Shown one piece after another: positions 1 to 8,476 of a stretch of 46,921 bases of DNA. The stretch lies in the IMG/VR virus record IMGVR_UViG_3300044824_000053, positions 1-46,921 of that record; one strand, 5' to 3'. The notes under the pieces were generated by a model. It saw nothing but the letters and a program-made list of their open reading frames with translations. It searched no databases and had not been told where the DNA came from. Made by a program: the position numbers and the translations under genes. Positions within the stretch are counted from its first letter, which is position 1; every line of letters starts with the position of its first letter. Origin of the DNA: a virus.

Positions 1-127
1 TTAAGCATTCAATAAATTGAGATTCAAATAATTCTCTAAAAATATGAGATGCTTGATGATCTATTTCAATTAATGAGTCTAATAAATTATCTATATCCAA
101 ATGAAGGTTAGCATTATTAGTTTGCCA
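1..127. repeat. Terminal direct repeat, left copy
   Basis: These 127 bases are identical to the last 127 bases of the window. An exact overlap of an odd length such as 127 is typical of the final k-mer of a short-read assembler. It therefore most likely marks a circular contig rather than a biological terminal repeat. A gene reads uninterrupted through the join, which supports circularity. Confidence 0.93.
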
Positions 128-196
128 ATTTCTTTGCTCCTTATTAAGATGAATACCTCTACGCAAAACACCAGTTCGTTTTCTTATATTTTTCAT
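1..196 (-). CDS. Hypothetical protein, 5' part of a gene crossing the circular join
   Basis: Joined to 46709-46794 on the circle, this encodes a protein of 93 residues that I do not recognise. The ATG at 194-196 overlaps the portal stop as ATGA, so translation is probably coupled to the portal. The N-terminus is basic (MKNIRKRTGVLRRGIHL). The C-terminal third is a lysine/isoleucine-rich helix (IRKIIKKINKKIKE). It sits between the portal and the ATP-grasp gene in the late unit. A small virion or assembly factor is possible, but this is position-based only. The first codons contain a half-copy of the 25-bp genome repeat (AGTTCGTTTT at 173-182). Confidence 0.75.
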   Translation of the reverse strand, partial: MKNIRKRTGVLRRGIHLNKEQRNWQTNNANLHLDIDNLLDSLIEIDHQASHIFRELFESQFIECL

Positions 197-2187
197 AAAG
201 AGAATCTCCCTAGGTCTTGGCCTTGAGCAGGAACCAAGTTACCTTTCTGCACTTCAGACATTACATTCTGATTAGGCATTTTCTGTACACGAACAAAGTC
301 TTCAACATTCTTAGCTCCAGACTCCTGAGCCATATACATAAAGATTCGAGTTATATCAAACTGTTGCATTAACTCTGGAACTGCTACTATCTCACTAAAC
401 ATTTTAGTCCAGAATTCTTCTGAGAATCCAGCACCTGGAATAGATCCATCACGAGTTAGGACATTATAATCTATTGCCAAGTCAAAGGGATCAACTCGTG
501 CCTTACCATTCTGGATATTATAATCACTTTGATTTGCCTGACCTTCACCAAAGATCTTAGATAATTGCTGTTCGTATTTTCCAGTTATTTTAACAAAGGT
601 TTCTCTAGATTGGAATTCCTGAGTGTGCATTGCAAAGAAAAGGCCTATATCTTGCATTGCTTGCCAACTAATAATCTGTGCTAGGCGCTGCATCCTAGAC
701 ATTGAAGAACCTTGAGTACCCTGGAATTCAGCCTTGGTTAAGCGCTCAGGACCACCACTCCTTAATATCCCAGATCCGGCTGAATCAACTCCACCCATTC
801 TATCCATCCAACCAGTTATGTAAGCCGAGTCTTGAATATTTGCTCTTGTTATGTCATTAACTTGGAGTTGCATAATTGCATCTTTAACTCCATGACCCCA
901 AGCAGGACGACGTGTCCTTATAATTTTCCCTGGTTTAGGATCTCGAAGATCTTCAATATTAATCAAGAATGGATCAACAACTATCATGTCATTAATAGCT
1001 TTACGAACATTCTTTATATGAGAGTTGAAAAGGAAATCTAATGTATGCTGTAGACCATATAAAACTTCTAAGCGTCCAATAGGTGCAATATTATAGCCAT
1101 CAAACTCAGGACTAGAAACTGCAACTGGAAACTTTCCATGATTGTGTTCTGCTTTTCTACACTGAATGATTACATCATCTGAGGCTAATTCAAAGTACCA
1201 AATTTCAGGAGTTTCTTTAGGAGATAACTTCCACTCATTTGGAATAAGTTTAATGTACATCTTAATTACATCAACTGGATGTACTATGTTGGTCATAGTT
1301 CGGTGCAAATCAGTTGGACCACCATCCCTTACCTTACGATCACTTTGATCCAATGCCAATACAGATCTTTTGTCCTGCTTGTTTTTCAAATACTTGATAT
1401 TGAAATAGTCTGATTCAGGTTCACTTTCATGAGTAAGGAGATTCATGTAGTTTTCAGTCCTATCTACCCATCCCTGGAATTCACCTCTTTGAATATTAGC
1501 ACTTGAGACGGAAGGATCTGGTAGCCACATGTAAGGATCTATGTTATGAAGTGAATTTCCTTCAAATAGCAAATCAGGAACCATTTCAGATTGACGCATC
1601 TGTTGAATTCCGTCAGGACCCTGTGAAGCAGAGAGTTTCTTCACAGATCGCATTCCATAGTGTTTCTCCCAACTTGGAATTACCGGGCCTACTCCATAAG
1701 CCAATGAATCCCTAAACATTGTATGAAGGTTCAATGGAACTTTATTACGAATAGTATGCATCTTAATAACAAGTTCAAGTAACATAGCTCCAATGGTATC
1801 TGAGTTATCAATACCTTCATATTGGAATATAGGATCTTGAAATAGAAATGATCCACAAAGATAAGTTAGAATTCCTTCAAGTTCTGCATAGGTATAAGGA
1901 AATACTATAGTCCCAGGATGATCTTCATCTATATCCTTATCTTCTTCATCTGGTCTAACATATACAGTAAGAGTCTTATCTATATCTCTCCAGTGATTAA
2001 ACCGCTTAGATATTTCCCTCCTTGCCTCCAAAGCTCGAAACCATATCTCAGTTCTAATCTTGTTATGAAATTCAGATGTAGGCCTAAGATCAAGTCCACC
2101 TGGATAATCATATCCTAGATCCTGATCCAGAGGAGTATAATCTGGAGAGTAATTATAGTCAGGTTCACCCTTCATTACATAAGGCAT
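193..2187 (-). CDS. Portal protein
   Basis: This 664-residue protein has the length and character of the dodecameric portal through which DNA is packaged into and leaves the capsid. It is acidic and aromatic-rich near the N-terminus. A long helical middle section around residues 150-500 includes an NSHIKNVRKAINDMI stretch of the kind seen in podovirus portals. It lies directly downstream of the large terminase in transcription order, the classic terminase-portal pair. The chosen ATG at 2185-2187 has a GAG-containing ribosome site; a second ATG four codons in is also possible. The stop overlaps the next ATG. Assignment rests on size, order and sequence flavour. Confidence 0.85.
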   Translation of the reverse strand: MPYVMKGEPDYNYSPDYTPLDQDLGYDYPGGLDLRPTSEFHNKIRTEIWFRALEARREISKRFNHWRDIDKTLTVYVRPDEEDKDIDEDHPGTIVFPYTYAELEGILTYLCGSFLFQDPIFQYEGIDNSDTIGAMLLELVIKMHTIRNKVPLNLHTMFRDSLAYGVGPVIPSWEKHYGMRSVKKLSASQGPDGIQQMRQSEMVPDLLFEGNSLHNIDPYMWLPDPSVSSANIQRGEFQGWVDRTENYMNLLTHESEPESDYFNIKYLKNKQDKRSVLALDQSDRKVRDGGPTDLHRTMTNIVHPVDVIKMYIKLIPNEWKLSPKETPEIWYFELASDDVIIQCRKAEHNHGKFPVAVSSPEFDGYNIAPIGRLEVLYGLQHTLDFLFNSHIKNVRKAINDMIVVDPFLINIEDLRDPKPGKIIRTRRPAWGHGVKDAIMQLQVNDITRANIQDSAYITGWMDRMGGVDSAGSGILRSGGPERLTKAEFQGTQGSSMSRMQRLAQIISWQAMQDIGLFFAMHTQEFQSRETFVKITGKYEQQLSKIFGEGQANQSDYNIQNGKARVDPFDLAIDYNVLTRDGSIPGAGFSEEFWTKMFSEIVAVPELMQQFDITRIFMYMAQESGAKNVEDFVRVQKMPNQNVMSEVQKGNLVPAQGQDLGRFSL

Positions 2188-2220
2188 AGATCACTCTTTC
2201 TTAATTAATTTCTATAATCA

Positions 2221-3792
2221 CTAAGCTGTTCTCCAATCCTTCATAGGAACTTCATAATCAAGATCTTTGAATTCACTTTCTGGATTATCTAAATCATCAG
2301 GATTGGTCATCATTAGTGAAAAGTATCGCTCACCAATTTCTAACATCTCAATAACATAAGCTGCAGCATCCATCAAGTCCCAGAGTTTTGCCCTAGGAAA
2401 TTTAAGAAGTTGCTGTTCCAACTTAGAGATATCAGGACAAGAAGCATTGTGGTAGATATAACCAAGTCTATAGTATGGTATGAGTCCACGAATCCTCAGA
2501 ACCTTTCCTCTTTCATCATTAGATCCACCACGTGCTGTGAGCCAAACTAGTTCAAAAAACTGTCCTCGATGAAACATCTCATTTTTGAAAGGTTGTTTGA
2601 TAAACTCTTCAAGTCCAGTTGTTTCCACACCTATTACTTTAGCATTTAAACGAATTGCCATGCCAAAGGCCATGTTGTATAGTTCATCTGGCATAACTCG
2701 TTTTGATTCCATATCTCGAAAGAATAGTCTAGCATTCTTCATATCAAGACCAATGCCAACAACTGCAGATTCTGCTGAGTCCATTTTAACAGTCTTGGCC
2801 GGATCAACTATAACAACAGTCTCAATTTCATGATTAGCTTGGAGTTCAGCATCTGTTTTGCGTAAGTCACGACCTTCCTTAAATGGACGCTCAAGTGGGA
2901 CATTGTAGTATTTAAAATACTGTTGTTGAAAGGCTGAATCTTTTGTTGAGATCGGTAGATTGCGTAACTCTCTAAAAAAGACATCTGTTTGCCCAGCATC
3001 AACATGTTTCTGCCACTCAATTCTAATATCCTCATCGCTGACAAATTCAGGTGCATTAGACTTAAAATTATCATCGCATGCCTCAAGACGTATAGATTTC
3101 CAATCTGGAGAATCCAATAATCGTTGAATAACAGAGTCTTCGTGCTTGAGTGTGTCAATGTAGATAATCTTCCAAGTCTTAGAGGCCGGACCAATGCGAG
3201 GAACGGCCTTGATGACGTCTGCATAGAGCCATTGGTGGAGTTTATCACGATACTCCTTATTTTCGATTAACTCAGGATCTTCAAGATCATCTATGACAAT
3301 GAGACCTGGACGAGAGTTTTTAAAGAGAACTCCTCGTACTTGTTGCCCTGCACCTCTTGGCCAAACGAGAGTATTATAAGCAACCCAGGCTTTCTTAGAA
3401 AAAGTCTCATCGAAGTCAGACTTAGAAGCATCTTGGGGTTTAAGTGGTCCAAAGAGACCTTTGATGAATCTATTTGTAACAAGTTCACGCCTCAAGTTCT
3501 CGGTTTGTAAAGAAGCAGCATCATGGCTCTTGTTTATGTAGATAACAAAATCATAGAGTTGAAATAAGATTACTCGAGTAATTAGAGATAAAGCTACAAT
3601 AGAAGTCTTTCCATATCCACGAGGAGCGGCTATAGCTACTTTCTGATCTGGGTCATCAATAAGATTAAATATAGGATCATGGATCTTAGCAGCAAATGGA
3701 AGATTAAATCGTTCAGGAAAGAAGGTCTTTGAGACCACCTTCGTTGAAGTTGAGCAGCCAATTAGGATATCTTTAATCTGTGGATCAAGCAT
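2221..3792 (-). CDS. terL: Terminase large subunit
   Basis: The 523-residue packaging motor has an N-terminal ATPase and a C-terminal RNase-H-fold nuclease. Visible motifs are a Walker A-like APRGYGKTS near residue 57, a Walker B GLIVIDDLED near 165, and nuclease acidic positions in VVIVDPAKT (about 328), VETTG and DLMDAAAYV (about 485). It cleaves concatemers and pumps DNA into the prohead using the adjacent portal. The ATG at 3790-3792 directly abuts a copy of the 25-bp palindrome (3793-3817), so no ordinary spaced Shine-Dalgarno sequence is present. That is odd for so important a gene and suggests control or coupling at the element. Confidence 0.93.
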   Translation of the reverse strand: MLDPQIKDILIGCSTSTKVVSKTFFPERFNLPFAAKIHDPIFNLIDDPDQKVAIAAPRGYGKTSIVALSLITRVILFQLYDFVIYINKSHDAASLQTENLRRELVTNRFIKGLFGPLKPQDASKSDFDETFSKKAWVAYNTLVWPRGAGQQVRGVLFKNSRPGLIVIDDLEDPELIENKEYRDKLHQWLYADVIKAVPRIGPASKTWKIIYIDTLKHEDSVIQRLLDSPDWKSIRLEACDDNFKSNAPEFVSDEDIRIEWQKHVDAGQTDVFFRELRNLPISTKDSAFQQQYFKYYNVPLERPFKEGRDLRKTDAELQANHEIETVVIVDPAKTVKMDSAESAVVGIGLDMKNARLFFRDMESKRVMPDELYNMAFGMAIRLNAKVIGVETTGLEEFIKQPFKNEMFHRGQFFELVWLTARGGSNDERGKVLRIRGLIPYYRLGYIYHNASCPDISKLEQQLLKFPRAKLWDLMDAAAYVIEMLEIGERYFSLMMTNPDDLDNPESEFKDLDYEVPMKDWRTA

Positions 3793-3817
3793 AGATAGTT
3801 TTATTCCAAAACGATCT
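3793..3817. repeat. 25-bp dispersed palindrome, copy 1
   Basis: Left arm AGATAGTTTTA and right arm CAAAACGATCT. It lies directly against the ATG of the large terminase, occupying the place where a ribosome site would be expected. Confidence 0.85.
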
Positions 3818-3818
3818 G

Positions 3819-3943
3819 TTATTTATTTAAGTTCTCAGTACAGTTAGCATCTAATTCATTAATCATAGAACGATCACGTATCTGTCCAGTATCACATCTT
3901 CCTCTATCTGCTTTCTCTATCCATTCTTCATAGCTACTTTCAT
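3819..3943 (-). pseudogene. Small ORF of about 41 codons with a probable single-base deletion
   Basis: An ATG at 3941-3943, after a GAGG ribosome site, reads MKVA and then meets a stop within nine codons. One base added near 3932 would continue it as YEEWIEKADRGRCDTGQIRD and on to the TAA at 3819-3821, giving about 41 residues with two cysteines. The gap between the RS-GT fusion gene and terminase is otherwise unexplained. The choices are a sequencing error, a broken gene or a translational frameshift; I cannot decide between them. The restored product is not a family I can name. Confidence 0.4.
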
Positions 3944-6006
3944 AACATCCTCATGAAGGTCTTGTTTTGTAAACCTCTATATTGATTATGAGGTTCTATA
4001 CTCTGATGAAGATCAAGATATTCTCGATTAATTTTTAGTAATGTGGTTACATCTAAATTCTCTGTATTCTCTAGTAAATTAAAAGTTGAACGTCCCTTAT
4101 GATAAATACAAGTATCAAGAGACAAAACTGTTTTAAATCCAAGTTTATTAGCAGTTGTACACCAATCTACGTCATCCCATAGACCCATTTTAAAGTTTTC
4201 ATCAAGTCCATTTTTGTACCTTGGATTGGACTTAACCACTTTATTATATACTTCTCTTTTTATAATTGCACAGAGGAATGCAACAAATTGTAGTTCCATC
4301 ACTTCACCAGTATGTCTAGTGGCTAATTCAGAGTTTACTTTCTCTAAATTCCACCAGCAGGCATGAGGAGGAAGAAGAGTGCTATGAAGTGATAGACAGT
4401 GTTGAGAGTCATAGTTCATCCTAGTAAACATAGTCATTGGGCCAACAACTCCAATGTCATCTTTAGAGTACAAAGTAGTTAGTAATTTCTCTAACCAATT
4501 TGTAGTTACTACAGTATCATTGTTTAAAAGACATATTGCTGGAGCTGTAGAGATCTTAAGGCCGGCATTAACTGCTTTGACAAATCCTTCATTGATAGGA
4601 AGTTTAAGAAAAATGCTAGGCATTGTTGAAAGAAAGGCTTCTATATTGACTGTGTTCTTAGATCCATTATCAACTAGGATAACTCTATATATATTATGGT
4701 CTGTATGATCCTTAATTGAATTTAAGCAGTTTAGAGTTAACTCTTCATTTTCATAAGTAGGAATAATTATATCTACAGCAAGAGGAGGTCTAACCTCTCT
4801 ATAACCTCCTACAACCATTTTAAGATAAGGATAGTCTACATACTTAACTTTCTTTCCATCAGCATAGCGATCATAAGTGTTTTTGCCAAGTAGTGACCAT
4901 CCATTCTTAATACATTCCTCTCCAAGTTCACATCCTGGATAAGGAGCAAAGTAAGAGTAGCAGACCATTTCAGCATCAATCTCATCAATCATTCTAGCAG
5001 TTAGTTGTATATCTTCTTTATGCTCCCAAGGAAGACCTAATATGTAATTGGCATAGATGTGAGCCCCTGATTCTTTAATGATCTTTCCAGCCTCGAGATT
5101 CTCTGATACTTTTGTACCTTTCTTCATTATATCTAGCATTCTCTGTGAACCACTTTCGAAACCAACCGAAACAAGCTCCCAGCCAACGCTTACAAGTTTC
5201 TTGAATAACTTTGGATTTCTGCATATTCCATCCGCTCTGGCTGATGCCCAGAAAGGTAAATTAACTTGTTCATATTTAGAAGCAAATTCCTCTAACCATT
5301 TATCTTGAAGGAAAAAGGTATCATCATGAATCATGAAACAGTCAGGATTAAACTGTTTCTTTAACCAGAGCATTTCATCTATCAGCATATTAACTGAGCG
5401 GCGACGGAGCTTTTTACCGAAGTGATTATTTTCAAGGGGTTGACAGAAAGTACACTGGAAGGGACATCCACGAGCAGCAATTACAGATAGCATCCGTCGC
5501 CTCTGACCACCATACCACCAGTTAGAACAATCCTCTATTGTCGAAGAGAAGATATTACGATCTATCCAAGGTAAGAAGTCTAGATCATGTACCTTCTCTC
5601 CAACGAAAGATCGTTTTGATCCAAAACCATCTTGAAGTAATTTAGGAAATGTTATCTCAGATTCACCTTGGAAGATATAGTCTATGCGATCATCTTGTTC
5701 TAATTCAGTTTGACAAGCTGTAACATGATAGCCACCAACAATAACTTGTTTCTTAAGCTGCTTTGCTAAGCTAATAATGGAGTCTGCAATTGGCCAATAG
5801 GAGGACTTTATACTAAGTCCAATCAGATCGGCCTTTTCAACTCGTTCAATCAACTCCTGTCCATTCCTTAGAGTTCTCATATCTAAGAACTCAACATCAC
5901 AGCCTTTGGCTTTAGCACTTGTGTAGCAAAGTCCAGCACCATGATCATGCCAAGTGTCCATGCCCTTAGCATTATAAGGAGAAAGAGATATGATTAGAGT
6001 TTTCAT
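3940..6006 (-). CDS. B12-binding radical SAM / family 2 glycosyltransferase fusion
   Basis: This 688-residue protein joins two enzymes. Residues 1-150 form a B12-binding-like Rossmann domain (VGGYH near 90, GESE near 114). Residues 165-390 form a radical SAM barrel with the [4Fe-4S] motif C181-x3-C185-x2-C188 (RGCPFQCTFCQ). Residues 411-660 form a GT-A glycosyltransferase: VDIIIPTYENEELTLNCL, an NNDT metal/nucleotide motif at 495 and an acidic LWDDVDWC motif. Cytosolic modification of a sugar, virion protein or host glycan is likely; the substrate is unknown. ATGA overlap with the upstream membrane protein indicates coupling. It sits between spike genes and terminase in the late unit. A copy of the genome palindrome lies inside codons 125-133. 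Confidence 0.88.
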   Translation of the reverse strand: MKTLIISLSPYNAKGMDTWHDHGAGLCYTSAKAKGCDVEFLDMRTLRNGQELIERVEKADLIGLSIKSSYWPIADSIISLAKQLKKQVIVGGYHVTACQTELEQDDRIDYIFQGESEITFPKLLQDGFGSKRSFVGEKVHDLDFLPWIDRNIFSSTIEDCSNWWYGGQRRRMLSVIAARGCPFQCTFCQPLENNHFGKKLRRRSVNMLIDEMLWLKKQFNPDCFMIHDDTFFLQDKWLEEFASKYEQVNLPFWASARADGICRNPKLFKKLVSVGWELVSVGFESGSQRMLDIMKKGTKVSENLEAGKIIKESGAHIYANYILGLPWEHKEDIQLTARMIDEIDAEMVCYSYFAPYPGCELGEECIKNGWSLLGKNTYDRYADGKKVKYVDYPYLKMVVGGYREVRPPLAVDIIIPTYENEELTLNCLNSIKDHTDHNIYRVILVDNGSKNTVNIEAFLSTMPSIFLKLPINEGFVKAVNAGLKISTAPAICLLNNDTVVTTNWLEKLLTTLYSKDDIGVVGPMTMFTRMNYDSQHCLSLHSTLLPPHACWWNLEKVNSELATRHTGEVMELQFVAFLCAIIKREVYNKVVKSNPRYKNGLDENFKMGLWDDVDWCTTANKLGFKTVLSLDTCIYHKGRSTFNLLENTENLDVTTLLKINREYLDLHQSIEPHNQYRGLQNKTFMRML
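5608..5632. repeat. 25-bp dispersed palindrome, copy 2 (inside coding sequence)
   Basis: Left arm AGATCGTTTTG, centre ATC, right arm CAAAACCATCT, one base off the consensus. It lies within the RS-GT gene and encodes DGFGSKRS, so the element is kept despite coding constraint. Confidence 0.8.
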
Positions 6007-6224
6007 TCATCATCCTTTGGTTCAGGAACATTGTCTATCCAACGAACTATTCTTGCAATGTCTTTTTTCATGCTCTTCATGTTTTCAGATAGGTTGGCAT
6101 GCATGAGTCCACAGTATTCCTTGTTTATATATTTGCCATTGCGGACCTTTTCAACTACCTGTCCGGCTCCAAAAACTACAGCAGCTCCACCTGCTATCAT
6201 CGGCCATATTTCTGCTGGACCCAT
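6003..6224 (-). CDS. Small single-span membrane protein
   Basis: 73 residues with one N-terminal hydrophobic segment (IWPMIAGGAAVVFGAG) followed by a charged, probably helical tail ending in acidic residues. The ATG at 6222-6224 follows a clear GGAG ribosome site; a longer frame upstream would run far into the spike gene and is rejected. It ends in an ATGA overlap with the RS-GT gene. A role in lysis (spanin or holin accessory) or as a membrane anchor is possible, but I do not recognise the family. Confidence 0.7.
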   Translation of the reverse strand: MGPAEIWPMIAGGAAVVFGAGQVVEKVRNGKYINKEYCGLMHANLSENMKSMKKDIARIVRWIDNVPEPKDDE

Positions 6225-6231
6225 AAATCTC

Positions 6232-8064
6232 CTACAAATATTGACCGCCAGTTGAAGTCGCTCCCGAACTATTTCCTGGAAAATATGTTGCACTTCCACC
6301 ACAATTCGTAACTCCATTCTGAGTCACCTGATATCGTTGGCCGGTCGCAGCCCCTGAGTATGTGTTACTTGAAAGATTCCAGTTGCCGCCATTATTCATA
6401 GCAAAGCAGGTGAACGCTGGAGTTCCAGTTACAGTAATCGTGAAACCCACACAATAGATAATTCCTTCCGCTCCATCACAGTAGTAGTGAGTGTAACCTG
6501 AGCCCGTAATGGCATAGTTGGTTCTCAAGTAAACCTGGCCAAAGCGAGCAACGAAAATCTGCCCACCTGCTCCAGACGAACCGAATACCCAATTATAAAA
6601 TTCAAGGTGACATCCAGAATCAGCAATGATGTGCCAATATCCGCCAGAGGATATAGTGGTGAAGCCTTTAAAGCTTATAAGGGCAATCTGAAATCCTGTT
6701 CCATAAATGCAGTGCCCAGTACTGCAATTGATGATGCAATTTGCCGGAGTGGTAGTGTTTCCAATTACATTAACAGTCCCATTAGTGAAGAATTGTGGAA
6801 CGAGAATCGGTGTTGCATAGGTGCCATCCACAACTGAGATCGTAAGTGTATACCCGTTCAAGTCCAATGCAGCCGCAACTGTTAAAGCGTGTTGAATAGT
6901 CAGCCATGGAGAACCTGAGCTTCCATTGTTGCTATCGCTTCCTGTTGTAGCGACATAATAGGTAGTAATTCCTGATAATTGAGTCCGACCTCCTGTGCCT
7001 GCTGCACCTGTAGCTCCTTTAGATCCAGGAATTATGATAGGATCCTCTGGAAGATCAGGTTCCAACATAAGAAATGGAGGCATTGCAGTAGTTGACCCAA
7101 TCAGACTCGCACTTACAGTCTCATCATACGTGCCAGTCCCATCAAGTTCTCCTGCTATGTCCCCAGGAAGCCAATCTAGAGCTTGGCCGCCAGTATCAAT
7201 ATGGCTATTTGACTGGACAATGAATCTCTTGCCAGTCGCAGATCCGGAAAATGAGATATAGCCTCCAGGAACATCATTGCCACCTCCAGAGGCTAAAAAT
7301 CGGATCTCTCCTCCAGTCCTTGCATCGGCAAAAGCTATGCTGAAATTAGGAGTGCTGCTTAGAGTGGTCACGTAAGAAGCACTCATAGGGCCATAGCTCC
7401 ACCACGAATATTCACAAGGTTTGAATACTCCTCCATCTTCAGCCCGTATATGCCGCTGAGCAGATCCACTTATATTCCAGTTAGCATATTGCAGGGCAAA
7501 ACCACTATTGTGGACATAGACATGAGCACCATTGGGACAAGCTCCCCAGTCAAGATCCGTCAGGTTTACTTCTCCACCACCATCAATATCAACACCATCC
7601 CCGTTGGCTGATTCTATTTTAAATCCATCTAGAGTAGTTACTGCCCGATTTGTCCTGAAAAAGAGTGCAGTCGTGTCAGTTTGGATTAGAACATTAGATG
7701 GACGCTGCCAATTTCCTTCAAAAAGTAAAAAAACCAGACCTGGCGTGTCAAGAACCGTTGCTCCAGCAGTATAAGTTCCATCAGCAATATTAATGATAAC
7801 TGCCCATCCAGCACCATCCAGTGTATTAGTTGCAACATCAACTGCTTGTTGAATAGTAAGAAAAGCATGAGAAGGATCATCTTCAGATCCATCATTGCTA
7901 TCATTACCATCAGTGCGCACATGGTAGAATTTATAACCTTGAAGTAATTGTCTCCCACCTGAAAAATCAGAAATAGAAAGAGTCCCATCTCCTCCAGACG
8001 TCTTTACAAACCCATCCTGAGTGAGATTAGCAATCTTAAGAATAGTAGGATCATCAACTCTCAT
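6232..8064 (-). CDS. Tail spike with two beta-helix modules and a collagen-like linker
   Basis: This 610-residue putative receptor-binding or depolymerase spike contains two related modules. Each begins with a right-handed beta-helix entry signature: FYHVRTDGNDSNDGS...FLTIQQAVD near residue 46, and TYYVATTGSDSNNGS...WLTIQHAL near 366. Between them is a short EPDLPEDPIIIPG linker with Gly-X-Y triplets. This architecture resembles pectate-lyase-like phage spikes that bind or cut surface polysaccharide. No catalytic residues can be assigned by eye. The start overlaps the preceding stop as TAATG. The internal duplication suggests two copies of a module joined by a flexible collagen-like segment. 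Confidence 0.8.
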   Translation of the reverse strand: MRVDDPTILKIANLTQDGFVKTSGGDGTLSISDFSGGRQLLQGYKFYHVRTDGNDSNDGSEDDPSHAFLTIQQAVDVATNTLDGAGWAVIINIADGTYTAGATVLDTPGLVFLLFEGNWQRPSNVLIQTDTTALFFRTNRAVTTLDGFKIESANGDGVDIDGGGEVNLTDLDWGACPNGAHVYVHNSGFALQYANWNISGSAQRHIRAEDGGVFKPCEYSWWSYGPMSASYVTTLSSTPNFSIAFADARTGGEIRFLASGGGNDVPGGYISFSGSATGKRFIVQSNSHIDTGGQALDWLPGDIAGELDGTGTYDETVSASLIGSTTAMPPFLMLEPDLPEDPIIIPGSKGATGAAGTGGRTQLSGITTYYVATTGSDSNNGSSGSPWLTIQHALTVAAALDLNGYTLTISVVDGTYATPILVPQFFTNGTVNVIGNTTTPANCIINCSTGHCIYGTGFQIALISFKGFTTISSGGYWHIIADSGCHLEFYNWVFGSSGAGGQIFVARFGQVYLRTNYAITGSGYTHYYCDGAEGIIYCVGFTITVTGTPAFTCFAMNNGGNWNLSSNTYSGAATGQRYQVTQNGVTNCGGSATYFPGNSSGATSTGGQYL

Positions 8065-8438
8065 TATGAGATTCCGACTTCGCCTTCACCTTCAAGTGAT
8101 AAAGAGGTATTCGCACTGGCACCACCAACTAAGAAGTCAGTAGAATCTAATCTAACTAGTCCATACCAGTCATAAGCACTGTTAGCTGCAACTGATAATC
8201 CAATTCCTATGAACTCGGCTCCAGCTGCATTGGTCCCAGTTCCACCAATCCATAGTGAAAATGTTACTGCCCCAGCAGTTTTGTTAACTATCCGAATATG
8301 CTTTATGATAAGATAAGGTTGGGTTAGAGTAAACCCAATTGGACCTGCAAGTGAGGTTACATTAGGATTGATTATGTTAGTTGTTAGTGAATTAGTTAAA
8401 GCCAATGGTCCAAATCTAATTGTTTTATTCGCTGCCAT
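8064..8438 (-). CDS. Small beta-rich virion protein
   Basis: 124 residues, rich in beta-strand and Gly/Ala/Ser/Thr, starting MAANKTIRFGPLAL with alternating hydrophobic strands (KHIRIVNKTAGAVTFSLWIG). It resembles small structural or fiber-accessory proteins found next to podovirus fiber genes. The ATG follows an AAAGGA ribosome site and the stop overlaps the spike start, so it is probably made in step with the spike and may cap or attach it. Function is inferred from position. Confidence 0.65.
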   Translation of the reverse strand: MAANKTIRFGPLALTNSLTTNIINPNVTSLAGPIGFTLTQPYLIIKHIRIVNKTAGAVTFSLWIGGTGTNAAGAEFIGIGLSVAANSAYDWYGLVRLDSTDFLVGGASANTSLSLEGEGEVGIS

Positions 8439-8476
8439 ATATTCCTTTCTTGAAAATATCTTAAATTACTAAGTTG

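Noticed and set aside
173-197. Possible sixteenth palindrome (AGTTCGTTTT)
   Set aside because: Only the left arm matches; the right arm is absent, so it is noted as a half-site only.
832-2118. Plus-strand open frames across the portal and similar frames on the opposite strand of other large genes
   Set aside because: They lie wholly antisense to well-supported genes, lack ribosome sites and have unstructured compositions.
2697-2721. Weak palindrome match in the terminase gene (CTCGTTTTGATTCC)
   Set aside because: Left core matches, but the right arm and spacing fail.
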